This document shows positions 44,029 through 51,563 of a stretch of DNA of 64,000 nucleotides, in pieces (position 1 is the stretch's first letter; the number at the start of each line of letters is the position of its first letter). A program made the translations under genes and the position numbers. A model generated the notes under the pieces. It saw nothing but the letters and a program-made list of their open reading frames with translations, was not told where the DNA came from and made no database searches. The stretch comes from CAG-882 sp050874385 (GTDB lineage: Bacteria > Bacillota > Clostridia > Lachnospirales > Lachnospiraceae): assembly GCA_050874385.1 (NCBI GenBank), contig JBNMKO010000005.1, positions 14,857 to 78,856 on the forward strand, written 5' to 3'.

Positions 44029-44973
44029 ATGTTCAGAAAAAAAGAAGAAAAGTCCGTTGTAAACGCGGAAAAGATAGATATGCATCCAATAAGCCATGTT
44101 GCGGATACCATTTTGACATATCAGAAGCAGTTGGCACAGCGCGAGGTTGAGTCCCTCGATGAAATGTCGGAGGTGCAGACTGTATTTGAGGAGGCATTGC
44201 AGGAAAATGTAAAACTTAAAGAACAGATGCAATCGTTGACAGAAGTGTTTGCGGATGTGGGACAGATTGCGGCACGTTTTGACGATGTGAAAAACCAGAT
44301 TGTTGAGTCAGTTGGAGACGCGCAGGGGAAGGTCGATGAATTAAAAAACAGCTCTTTGGAGGTGCAGAGCAGTTTCGGGGAGATACAGAGCGCTTTTACG
44401 GCAGTGCAGACATCGGTACAGCAGATTAAGGACTGTATGCAGCAGATTATAAGCATTGCAAACCAGACAAATATGCTCGCACTGAATGCGTCAATAGAGG
44501 CTGCCCGCGCAGGAGACCAAGGCAGGGGTTTTGCTGTAGTGGCTAATGAGGTAAAAAATCTGGCGGATGAGATTAAAAATCTTGTAAGCAATGTTGATAA
44601 CAGTATATCCGAGGTGGAAAAAGGTACAGCAAAGTTAAATACAAATATTGAGAGTTCCAAAGCGGCATTTGGACAGAATGTTGCGGAGGTGGACGAGGCT
44701 TACGGAGTTTTTGACAAGATTATAGAGGCGGCGCACGAGGCTAAATCGGTGCAGGAGGAAATAGGTCAGGTGGCACAGTCCTCGGAGGGCAAGCTTGAAC
44801 ATGTCAAAAATTGTTTTGACTCGGAGGAGGAGAGACTTCAGCGCGTGCTTACACATATTGAGCGCGCAAATGACCTCGGAACGACCAAGAGTTCAATGTT
44901 TGAGGATATGAACAATCTTGTGGCACAGCTAAAGCCTATGGCGGAGGAAATACAGAAAAAACAGAGACCATAA
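44029..44973 (+). CDS. Soluble methyl-accepting chemotaxis-type signal transducer
   Basis: A 314-aa cytoplasmic protein with no membrane segment. Residues about 35-300 form the long coiled-coil MCP signalling rod; the hairpin tip that contacts CheA/CheW is NQTNMLALNASIEAARAGDQ followed by GRGFAVVANEVKNLAD (about 145-180). There is no sensor domain of its own: FIST proteins and MCP rods occur fused or as neighbours, and here the FIST gene lies 42 bp upstream (from its TAA). The pair probably formed a ligand-responsive chemotaxis input, now compromised by the amber codon in FIST. Confidence 0.9.
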   Translation: MFRKKEEKSVVNAEKIDMHPISHVADTILTYQKQLAQREVESLDEMSEVQTVFEEALQENVKLKEQMQSLTEVFADVGQIAARFDDVKNQIVESVGDAQGKVDELKNSSLEVQSSFGEIQSAFTAVQTSVQQIKDCMQQIISIANQTNMLALNASIEAARAGDQGRGFAVVANEVKNLADEIKNLVSNVDNSISEVEKGTAKLNTNIESSKAAFGQNVAEVDEAYGVFDKIIEAAHEAKSVQEEIGQVAQSSEGKLEHVKNCFDSEEERLQRVLTHIERANDLGTTKSSMFEDMNNLVAQLKPMAEEIQKKQRP

Positions 44974-44979
44974 AGAAGA

Positions 44980-45057
44980 TTGAAGAATAGTGTGGAGTAG
45001 CGCGTAGGGATTGCAAACTTGAAGAATAGTGTGGAGTAGCGCGTAGGGATTGCAAAC
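44980..45057 (+). repeat. Perfect 39-bp tandem duplication
   Basis: Two identical 39-bp units (44980-45018 and 45019-45057), each starting TTGAAGAATAGTGTGG and ending GGGATTGCAAAC, lie 7 bp after the MCP gene stop. There is no mismatch, so the duplication is recent or maintained. Units are directly adjacent, which excludes a CRISPR array. Confidence 0.95.
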
Positions 45058-45083
45058 GATATTGAATTATAAGTAAAAATGTA

Positions 45084-45111
45084 TTGACATTACATTAACC
45101 TTTGATATAAT
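45084..45111 (+). promoter_or_regulatory. Strong sigma-A promoter of the second MATE gene
   Basis: Consensus TTGACA (45084-45089) and TATAAT (45106-45111) separated by 16 bp. Transcription should begin near 45118, giving a leader of about 130 nt. Confidence 0.85.
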
Positions 45112-45117
45112 AGCAGT

Positions 45118-45240
45118 GGTCGGACGGCACATCGGATGTGCCTTGCAAGGTGTTTCACTTTTAGGTGAAATTCCCGGATGGACATAAGTATTATGAGCCA
45201 GATAAGACGTAAAAAGTCTTGTCCGGCTCTATTTTTTTGG
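45118..45240 (+). ncRNA. Riboswitch-like structured leader with terminator
   Basis: The leader contains a GGCACAT/ATGTGCC hairpin (45126-45142), a TTTCAC/GTGAAA hairpin (45153-45170) and an intrinsic terminator: GAGCC and GATAAGAC pair with GTCTTGTC and GGCTC (45195-45229), followed by a T-run just before the ribosome site. GTCGGAC near the 5' end (45119-45125) can pair with GTCCGGC in the terminator's 3' arm, providing an antiterminator. AGGTGAAATTCCCGGATGG recalls parts of flavin and cobalamin aptamers, but the rest of those aptamers is missing. I cannot assign a class. Confidence 0.65.
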
Positions 45241-45250
45241 AGGAAAATGT

Positions 45251-46573
45251 ATGGATTTGTTAAAAGACAATCTAAGAAAACTGTATCTGAAATTTTTAAT
45301 TCCGTCTCTTGGAAGTGCAATGGTTATGTCAATCTATACACTGACGGATGCGATTGTAATCGGAAAAGGTGTAGGCGCGGATGCACTTGCCGCACTCAGT
45401 ATCACGACACCACTATTGTGTATTTTGATGTCGATGGGGATACTGTTTGGCGTGGGCGGCTCTGTACAGATGAGTGTTTGCAGGGGAACAGGAAGTTATG
45501 AAAAATCCAACCGCTTTTTTACGCTGTCATTTTTTACGTTGGCATTTATTTCAGTTGTACTATGGATGGTATATGGATTTGGCATTTCCGCGCTTCTTAA
45601 GGTTATGGGTGCTAACGATGTTCTTTATCCGTATGCGATGGCATATATGAAATACATAAATATATTTATTCCCGTAGCGGTATTTTCAAATTACTTTGCA
45701 ATATTTGTAAGGGCGGACGGTGACCCGAATAGGGCAATGTTCGGAGTTATGCTCGGCGGTGTCGCAAATATTGTGCTTGATATTGTCTTTGTTTTTCCGC
45801 TTCAAATGGGAATAGGCGGAGCTGCGCTTGCGTCTGCGATTGGTATGGTTATTCAGGTTTTAGTTGGGATATCACATTTTTTCAGCCGCAAAAATGGACT
45901 AAAGTTTATAAAGCCAAAGCATGTATTTTCAAGCATAGGACAGATTATAAGCAATGGTATTCCAAGTTTTTTCAATGAATTTGCAAATGGATTTATTGTG
46001 TTTTTGTTTAACATTCAGATATTAAAATACTGCGGAGACACGGCTCTATCCGTGTACAGTGTGATATCCAATTGTGTGATTTTGTTCAATTCTCTGTTTA
46101 CGGGAGTTGGTCAGTCAATTCAGCCGATTATTGCAACCAATTTTGGTGCCGGGAAATGGGAAAGAATTAAGAAAGTGAAAAATATGGCTTTTGTGACAAT
46201 CATATTTATGGGATTTCTTTTTTCAATGAGTGGAGTGTTATTTCCTACGATTGTATGCTCCATATTTATGAAACTTGATGAGAGCATGACAGTGATTGCA
46301 CAAAATGGTGTGCGAAAGTATTTTATGGCATTTTTGCCGATGGGAATTAATTTATTGACATCGTATTATCTGCAATCGGTTCTGTGCGTGAAGAAATCAC
46401 TGTGCATATCGCTTCTTAGAAACGTAATTTTAAGCGGGTTGGCGATTATAGTTTTCCCTCTGATATTTGAAGGAGACAGTCTGTGGGTTGTGATGCCGGT
46501 TGTGGAGACGATTGTTTTATTGTTGAGCTTGACATTTTTGCACAAATCAAATAAAGTGGCGGTGAGCATGTAA
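45251..46573 (+). CDS. MATE family efflux transporter (riboswitch-like leader)
   Basis: A 440-aa MATE exporter with 12 predicted helices. Features include LYTLTDAIVIGKGVGADALAALSITTPL at the N-terminal half and FTGVGQSIQPIIATNFGAGKWERIKKVKN at the start of the second half. GGAGGAAAATGT precedes the ATG, right after a terminator. It is only a distant relative of the 10386 MATE protein. A leader that ends transcription unless refolded implies control by a metabolite or toxin, perhaps the exported compound. Substrate unknown. Confidence 0.93.
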   Translation: MDLLKDNLRKLYLKFLIPSLGSAMVMSIYTLTDAIVIGKGVGADALAALSITTPLLCILMSMGILFGVGGSVQMSVCRGTGSYEKSNRFFTLSFFTLAFISVVLWMVYGFGISALLKVMGANDVLYPYAMAYMKYINIFIPVAVFSNYFAIFVRADGDPNRAMFGVMLGGVANIVLDIVFVFPLQMGIGGAALASAIGMVIQVLVGISHFFSRKNGLKFIKPKHVFSSIGQIISNGIPSFFNEFANGFIVFLFNIQILKYCGDTALSVYSVISNCVILFNSLFTGVGQSIQPIIATNFGAGKWERIKKVKNMAFVTIIFMGFLFSMSGVLFPTIVCSIFMKLDESMTVIAQNGVRKYFMAFLPMGINLLTSYYLQSVLCVKKSLCISLLRNVILSGLAIIVFPLIFEGDSLWVVMPVVETIVLLLSLTFLHKSNKVAVSM

Positions 46574-46760
46574 AATGCGGATTGAGAGTTGCTTTGTTTT
46601 GGGAAAATAGACTGTTTTGCTGGGCGATATCCTTATGTTAAGAATTTTTAAGATTTTTTCTATGCAGATTTTAAGATTTACGTTCTATACTTAAATATAG
46701 AAGGACATAAATTGAGTTAATATATATGATTTATGGCATGGGAAAGAGAGGTTCTTAACT

Positions 46761-47114
46761 ATGGAAATTAATGGAGATTTACAGACAGTCAGTATGCAGA
46801 TGCAGTATGGAGCAGGCACTTCAAAAATGGCAAGTGAGGTTAGCACTTCAAAAAGTTCAGATGAGACAAGTGCTTCAAAAACATCAGATTTGGCAGCATA
46901 TAGCAAAACAAAGAGTATGGCTAATACAAAATATACAGCTGTGAGCAAGGATGGAGATACGCTTGAGCTTTCTTCAAGCGCGATAAACAGCAGTAGCTCT
47001 GACACCATTTCTGATACGGAGCTTGCAACCTACACGGAAAGTAAATTGAGACAACTTCTGTCATCAAACCAGATTACAAGACAGCAGTATGAAAAGGCGA
47101 TAAGTGGCAAGTAA
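46761..47114 (+). CDS. Small Ser/Thr-rich protein, possibly flagellar or exported
   Basis: A 117-aa hydrophilic protein rich in Ser, Thr and Lys, without Cys and without a signal peptide. It has three imperfect TSK repeats (residues about 20-45) and ends in a helix-friendly LSSNQITRQQYEKAI. This composition resembles the 1257 protein and flagellar export substrates or chaperone-bound small proteins. AAAA (46604), 15 nt and GGCGATAT (46623-46630) form a weak sigma-28 type promoter. GAGAGG precedes the ATG. Function unknown. Confidence 0.6.
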   Translation: MEINGDLQTVSMQMQYGAGTSKMASEVSTSKSSDETSASKTSDLAAYSKTKSMANTKYTAVSKDGDTLELSSSAINSSSSDTISDTELATYTESKLRQLLSSNQITRQQYEKAISGK

Positions 47115-47177
47115 AAAAGGAGCTTATTAGCAAAATTGTATATAGGTCAGTATAGAGTTATTTACGCACAAATATTT

Positions 47178-47214
47178 AAAAGGTCATCGGAGATAATTTT
47201 CCGGTGACCTTATT
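47178..47214 (+). terminator. Intrinsic terminator after the 46761 gene
   Basis: AAGGTCATCGG / CCGGTGACCTT stem (47180-47190 with 47201-47211, one G-T pair) followed by a T-rich end. Confidence 0.8.
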
Positions 47215-47273
47215 GTGTATTGTGAGATGTTTTGCTAAAATTATTTAAAAATATTATGACGAGGTATGAACAG

Positions 47274-47996
47274 ATGAGTTCTCAGGTTATATTGGTTGTG
47301 GAGGATGAGCCGGATATCAGAGAGGGAATACGCATTTTGCTTGGTGGCGAGGGATATATTGTCTTGGAGGCTTCATCGGGTGAGGAAGCGCTTGCACAGA
47401 TAAATGACACGGTTGACCTTGTAATTTTGGATATTATGTTGCCTGGAATATCGGGCTTGAAGGTTTGCGAGGAGATTAGAAAAAGCTGTAATGTGCCTAT
47501 TTTGTTTTTGACGGCTAAATCTCAGGAGTCGGATAAGACACTTGGACTTATGGCAGGCGGCGATGATTATTTGTCCAAGCCGTTTTCATACGGCGAGCTT
47601 ATCGCGCGCGTAAAGGCATTGCTTAGACGGTATTGTGTTTATAAGGGAAAAAATCAGGCTATAACGCTTGACCGAAATCAGATATTGGAATCCGGCAGAA
47701 TTAAGATTGCGATTGACAGAAATGAGGTGTGGAAAGATGGCATCCCGCTTGATTTGACGGAGATTGAGTACAAAATCTTGCTTCTTTTGATTTCACACCC
47801 GCAGAGAACATTTTCGACGCATACGATATATGAGAGTGTGTGGGAGGAGCCTTATACATACAGTGCCAACAGCACAATTATGGTTCATATAAGAAAACTT
47901 CGGACAAAGATAGAGGACGACCCGCAAAATCCGGTTTACATTAAAAATATCTGGGGAAAGGGATATCGCTATGAAACAGAAAAAACAGTTGTTTAA
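47274..47996 (+). CDS. OmpR/PhoB-type response regulator
   Basis: A 240-aa regulator. The receiver domain (about 5-118) has acidic EDEPD, phospho-acceptor Asp53 (LVILDIMLPG), and conserved Thr and Lys (FLTAKS; YLSKPFS). The winged-helix DNA-binding domain (about 140-235) includes LDLTEIEYKILLLL and VHIRKLRTKIEDDPQNPVYIKNIWGKGYRY. ATG 47274 is 8 nt after GAGGT; the longer frame from 47232 starts inside unsupported sequence. The partner kinase gene overlaps its end by 26 bp. Confidence 0.93.
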   Translation: MSSQVILVVEDEPDIREGIRILLGGEGYIVLEASSGEEALAQINDTVDLVILDIMLPGISGLKVCEEIRKSCNVPILFLTAKSQESDKTLGLMAGGDDYLSKPFSYGELIARVKALLRRYCVYKGKNQAITLDRNQILESGRIKIAIDRNEVWKDGIPLDLTEIEYKILLLLISHPQRTFSTHTIYESVWEEPYTYSANSTIMVHIRKLRTKIEDDPQNPVYIKNIWGKGYRYETEKTVV

Positions 47997-49287
47997 GCCA
48001 TACGGTCTAAGGGCGCGTTTTGTGTTTTCGATAATAACCTCCGCTTTGATATGTGGATTTTTCTTTTGCGGACTTTATTATTCCACAGATTATTTTCTTA
48101 CAAGGTATTTTGAACAGTCTGATTTCGAGGAAAAGCATATAAAAAAACAAGGTGAGAGTTTGCAGCAATTTATAAATGATAATAATATTTCCAGCGAAGA
48201 TTTCTCAAAGCTAAAGGAGTGGGAGCGCAGACAGCCCATGATTTTGCTGGAATTATATTCGGATGACGCATGTATATACAGCTCATTTTATGATGTATAT
48301 GAAGACAAGAGCAGCAGGATGCACAATGAACCTGAATTTAAAAGAGAAGAATATACTGTGGCAATAACGCTTGCGGATATGAGTGTGAATGCAGTCATGC
48401 ACTCGGATTTCACTTACAGATATTATATATTCAGGACGGCATTTTCAATTATTGCATCGCTTATTTTATTTCTTATTATGTTTTTACGCAGCAATCAAAA
48501 ACTAATACATTATATTTGCCGTTTGAATGCGGAAGTGCAAATCCTTGAGGGTGGAAATCTTGAGTATGAGGTGTCTGTTGAGGGAAATGATGAGATAACG
48601 GAGCTTGCAAAAAGCATGAACCGCATGAGAAAATCTTTTCAGCAGCAGCACGAGACGGAGCAGCAACTTCATCAGGCGAATAAAAAGCTTATCACGGAAA
48701 TGTCGCATGATTTGAGAACACCGTTGACGGGAATGATGTTGTACATTGAAATTTTGAGAACACACCGCTATAAAAACGATGAAGAATTGCAGGATTATCT
48801 TGAAAAAATAGATGCGAAAGCTCACCAGATGAAATTGATTTCAGACCATCTTTTTGAATATTCCCTTGAAAATGTGACTGAAAGACAGGATGAACTTTTG
48901 AGCATGGAACAGGCATTTGGGAAAACGGTAAATGGATTTATCGATGAACTTACTGCGAGAGGTTTTACCGTTTCGTCGGAAATAAAGTGGAGTCCATGCT
49001 TTGTGCAAATAAAATCCGAATATATAAACCGTATTTTTGAGAATGTGATATCAAACATAGTTAAGTACGCGGAAAACTCGGCAGAAATCAGAATTGAGAC
49101 GATTGCGTCCAATGGATACAGTGGTTTTTCGATTATGAACACATGCTCTGCCGAACGCGGTCAGGTGGACAGCAACGGCATAGGAATAAAAAGTATACGC
49201 TCGATGATTAAGCAGATGGGCGGAATATGTACAGTTGAGCAGACGGACACGATTTTTGAGATAACATTTTTATTTCCCGAAAAGTAG
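47971..49287 (+). CDS. Sensor histidine kinase
   Basis: A 438-aa membrane kinase partnering the preceding regulator. Two helices (about 15-40 and 150-172) flank an extracytoplasmic sensor of about 110 residues; a HAMP region follows (173-230), then the H-box ITEMSHDLRTPLTG with phospho-acceptor His246, the N-box YINRIFENVISNIVKYAENS and a G-box GIGIKSIRSMIKQMGG. The second G-rich box is short, as in VanS-like kinases that respond to envelope stress. Signal unknown; no obvious target gene is adjacent. Confidence 0.92.
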   Translation: MKQKKQLFKPYGLRARFVFSIITSALICGFFFCGLYYSTDYFLTRYFEQSDFEEKHIKKQGESLQQFINDNNISSEDFSKLKEWERRQPMILLELYSDDACIYSSFYDVYEDKSSRMHNEPEFKREEYTVAITLADMSVNAVMHSDFTYRYYIFRTAFSIIASLILFLIMFLRSNQKLIHYICRLNAEVQILEGGNLEYEVSVEGNDEITELAKSMNRMRKSFQQQHETEQQLHQANKKLITEMSHDLRTPLTGMMLYIEILRTHRYKNDEELQDYLEKIDAKAHQMKLISDHLFEYSLENVTERQDELLSMEQAFGKTVNGFIDELTARGFTVSSEIKWSPCFVQIKSEYINRIFENVISNIVKYAENSAEIRIETIASNGYSGFSIMNTCSAERGQVDSNGIGIKSIRSMIKQMGGICTVEQTDTIFEITFLFPEK

Positions 49288-49308
49288 TGACTGTTTGTTC
49301 AGGTTGCA

Positions 49309-49337
49309 TTGAATTATACTGTTGGACAAGCTATAAT
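49309..49337 (+). promoter_or_regulatory. Promoter of the acetyltransferase gene
   Basis: TTGAAT (49309-49314), 17-nt spacer, TATAAT (49332-49337), 33 bp before the acetyltransferase start. Confidence 0.7.
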
Positions 49338-49369
49338 TAAATAAAAAATAATGATTTTGGAGGGACAAT

Positions 49370-49981
49370 ATGACACAAAAAGAGCGAATGGAAAGCGGCT
49401 TGATATATAATCCGGGTGATGAAAAAATAGCCTCTGAGCAGGCTGGCTATATGGAAAAATTGTGGGAGTTTAATAAACTTCGTCCGTCCGAACAGGACAA
49501 AAAGGAAAAGTATATGAAAGAGACTTTTGCCGAATGTGGCGATGGCTGCTATATTGAGCTTCCGTTTCATGCAAACTGGGGTGGAAAAAATGTTCATTTT
49601 GGAGATGCGGTATATGCAAATTTCAATCTGACAATCGTTGATGACGGAGAGGTTTTTGTGGGTGATAAGGTTATGTTCGGTCCAAATATCACAATAGCGA
49701 CTGCAAATCATCCTATTGAGCCAACACTTCGCGAGAAAGCCTTGCAGTACAATAAGCCGGTTCATATTGGCGATAATGTGTGGATTGGAGCCGGTGTCGT
49801 GATTGTTCCGGGTGTGACCATCGGAAAAAATTCGGTTATCGGGGCGGGAAGCGTGGTCGTAAAGGACATTCCGGAAAATGTTGTCGCCGTTGGAAATCCA
49901 TGCCGTGTTTTGCGTGAAATCGGCGAGCACGACAGAGAATTTTTCTATAAAAATGAGAAGATTGATTGGGAACAACTGTAA
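49370..49981 (+). CDS. Maltose/galactoside O-acetyltransferase family
   Basis: A 203-aa left-handed beta-helix acetyltransferase (Maa/LacA type) that transfers acetyl from acetyl-CoA to a sugar hydroxyl. An N-terminal helical Mac domain (about 1-60, KERMESGLIYNPGDEKIASEQ) precedes hexapeptide repeats; the catalytic His is in ATANHPIEP (about residue 116). VHIGDNVWIGAGVVIVPGVTIG and VIGAGSVVVKDIPENVVAVGNP are classic repeats. GGAGGG precedes the ATG. Single gene with its own promoter and terminator. Confidence 0.94.
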   Translation: MTQKERMESGLIYNPGDEKIASEQAGYMEKLWEFNKLRPSEQDKKEKYMKETFAECGDGCYIELPFHANWGGKNVHFGDAVYANFNLTIVDDGEVFVGDKVMFGPNITIATANHPIEPTLREKALQYNKPVHIGDNVWIGAGVVIVPGVTIGKNSVIGAGSVVVKDIPENVVAVGNPCRVLREIGEHDREFFYKNEKIDWEQL

Positions 49982-50011
49982 TCGTTGAAATCGGTTCTTT
50001 TTGGTTTCATT

Positions 50012-50047
50012 AAACGACTGCACTAAATAAAGTGTGGTCGTTTTTTT
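50012..50047 (+). terminator. Intrinsic terminator after the acetyltransferase gene
   Basis: AAACGAC / GTCGTTT stem (50012-50018 with 50037-50043), extended inward by CACT/AGTG, followed by T4. Confidence 0.88.
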
Positions 50048-50060
50048 CTATTCTGTTTTT

Positions 50061-50141
50061 CTGACACAGTGTCAAAGTATATATTGACATGATGTCAGAA
50101 TAGTGATAATATTCATAATATAGAAACTGACATGGTGTCAG
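50061..50141 (+). promoter_or_regulatory. Three palindromic operators around the flavin reductase promoter
   Basis: CTGACACAGTGTCAA (50061-50075), TTGACATGATGTCAG (50084-50098) and CTGACATGGTGTCAG (50127-50141) share the palindrome TGACA-N3-TGTCA. The middle copy supplies the -35 TTGACA of a promoter whose -10 is TAATAT (50107-50112, 17-nt spacer). Centres are 23 and 43 bp apart, close to two and four helical turns. The likely binder is the TetR protein encoded at 50895. Confidence 0.75.
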
Positions 50142-50209
50142 AATGATTTGTTATCTAATGTAAAACCAATGGAATTATTCGATTTGAGATGTGAAAGGAG
50201 CCAAAATTT

Positions 50210-50758
50210 ATGAAGAAAAATATCGGAGCACAGTTAGCATTATATCCATGTCCTGTTATAGTTGTGGGGGCAATGGTGAATGGGAAGCCGACATGGACGC
50301 TTGTTGCACATGCAGGAACGGTTGCGCACAGCCATCTTATGGTGTCTCTTGTGCATGCGCATTATATTAATCAGGGAATTTTGGAAAATAAGAAGCTTTC
50401 CGTAAATGTGGTTGATGAGTCATGGCTAAAGAAAGCTGACAAAATGGGTGTAATCAGCGGAAACAATGAGGACAAATCCGCCGCATTTGCGTACACGATG
50501 GGAGAGAACGGCGCGCCGCTTATTGATGACGCAAAGATATCAATCGAGTGTGAGATGGACGGAAATTACGAACTTGAAAATTTTGACAATTTTTTCTGTA
50601 AAATTCTTGCGACCTACGCGGATGAGACAGTTTTAAATGAGCAGGGCAAGATTGATTATCATGTGTTCAAGCCTGTGCTTTTTGAGTTTCCTACTTATGA
50701 GTATTTCAAGGTTGGAGAAAAAGTTGGCGACTGTGCAAAAATGAACATCAATAAGTAA
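50210..50758 (+). CDS. Flavin reductase / FMN-binding split-barrel protein
   Basis: A 182-aa protein of the flavin reductase-like family, binding FMN and using NAD(P)H to reduce flavin or small acceptors. PVIVVGAMVNGKPTWTLVAHAGTVAHSHLMVSLVHAHYINQGILENKKLSVNV is the N-terminal half of the split barrel. It lies behind three TGACA-N3-TGTCA operators and before a TetR gene 136 bp downstream, so it is probably induced when that repressor binds its ligand. Confidence 0.9.
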   Translation: MKKNIGAQLALYPCPVIVVGAMVNGKPTWTLVAHAGTVAHSHLMVSLVHAHYINQGILENKKLSVNVVDESWLKKADKMGVISGNNEDKSAAFAYTMGENGAPLIDDAKISIECEMDGNYELENFDNFFCKILATYADETVLNEQGKIDYHVFKPVLFEFPTYEYFKVGEKVGDCAKMNINK

Positions 50759-50822
50759 AATAAATTTTTAATGTTTGCAAAATTGCAAGGGTTATTAAAA
50801 TGTCGCAATTTGTGAGCAGTAG

Positions 50823-50861
50823 TTGGCGGCAAAATTATTTTTGTCGCCAATATGCTATAAT
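50823..50861 (+). promoter_or_regulatory. Palindrome and -10 element upstream of the TetR gene
   Basis: TTGGCGGCAAAA (50823-50834) and TTTTGTCGCCAA (50839-50850) form a 12-bp inverted repeat with one mismatch, followed by TATAAT at 50856-50861. It may be an operator, or a weak terminator of the preceding gene with its T-run in the arm. It differs from the TGACA-N3-TGTCA sites at 50061. Confidence 0.5.
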
Positions 50862-50894
50862 GTCAATATGTCAAAAGTGAAAGGAATTATAAAA

Positions 50895-51515
50895 ATGCCG
50901 CCAGCATCCATTAAACGCACGAATGAGAGAAAAGAAGAGATTATAAATGCCTGCGAAAAGCTCTATCAGACGATGAGTTTCAAGGACATTACGCTTAAAG
51001 AGATTGGCAAGGAGACCAGCTTTTCGCGAACATCAATCTACAATTATTTTCAGACAAAGGAGGAGATTTTCCTAGCACTTTTAAAACGAGAGTATGATTT
51101 ATGGATTTCTAATCTGGAAGAAATTATACAATCCCATAAGACCATGACAAATGAAGAAATTGCCGATGCCTTGGCGCGCACACTCGATGAGCGCAGGCAG
51201 CTTCTAAAAATCATGTCCATGAATCATTATGATTTGGAAGAAAACAGCAGAATGGAAATGCTTGTGGAGTTTAAGATTTCCTACGGAAACGCATTAAAAA
51301 TAGTGATGAAAATGCTTGAAAAATTCAGGACGGATATGGACATTGAAAAGAGGGAGGAGTTTGTGTACTCATTTTTCCCGTTCATGTTCGGCATATACCC
51401 GTACACAATTGTGACGGATAAGCAAAAGGAGGCTATGGAGAAAGCGGATGTAAATTATATATACAGTTCGGTGTATGATTTGACATTTTCCGCGGTAAAG
51501 AGAATGTTGAAGTGA
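50895..51515 (+). CDS. TetR family transcriptional regulator
   Basis: A 206-aa repressor. Helix-turn-helix at about 10-55: NERKEEIINACEKLYQTMSFKDITLKEIGKETSFSRTSIYNYFQTKEEIF. The C-terminal ligand domain is helical and unassigned. ATG 50895 is taken because AAAGGA lies about 10 nt upstream; in-frame ATGs further upstream fall in the promoter. It probably binds the three operators before the flavin reductase gene. Confidence 0.9.
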   Translation: MPPASIKRTNERKEEIINACEKLYQTMSFKDITLKEIGKETSFSRTSIYNYFQTKEEIFLALLKREYDLWISNLEEIIQSHKTMTNEEIADALARTLDERRQLLKIMSMNHYDLEENSRMEMLVEFKISYGNALKIVMKMLEKFRTDMDIEKREEFVYSFFPFMFGIYPYTIVTDKQKEAMEKADVNYIYSSVYDLTFSAVKRMLK

Positions 51516-51563
51516 CTGACCAGAGGGACGGTTCTTTTTAGCTTTTGAAAGGAGTTTTTAATA

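Noticed and set aside
43879..44232. 117-aa minus-strand frame over the FIST/MCP junction
   Set aside because: It lies antisense to two recognised plus-strand domains and shows no family pattern.
44980..45057. Possible CRISPR-like repeat
   Set aside because: Two 39-bp units are directly adjacent with no spacers and no cas genes; it is a tandem duplication.
45118..45195. FMN or cobalamin riboswitch
   Set aside because: Only short matches (AGGTGAAATTCCC, CGGATGG) are present; the conserved remaining cores of both classes are missing, so I left the class open.
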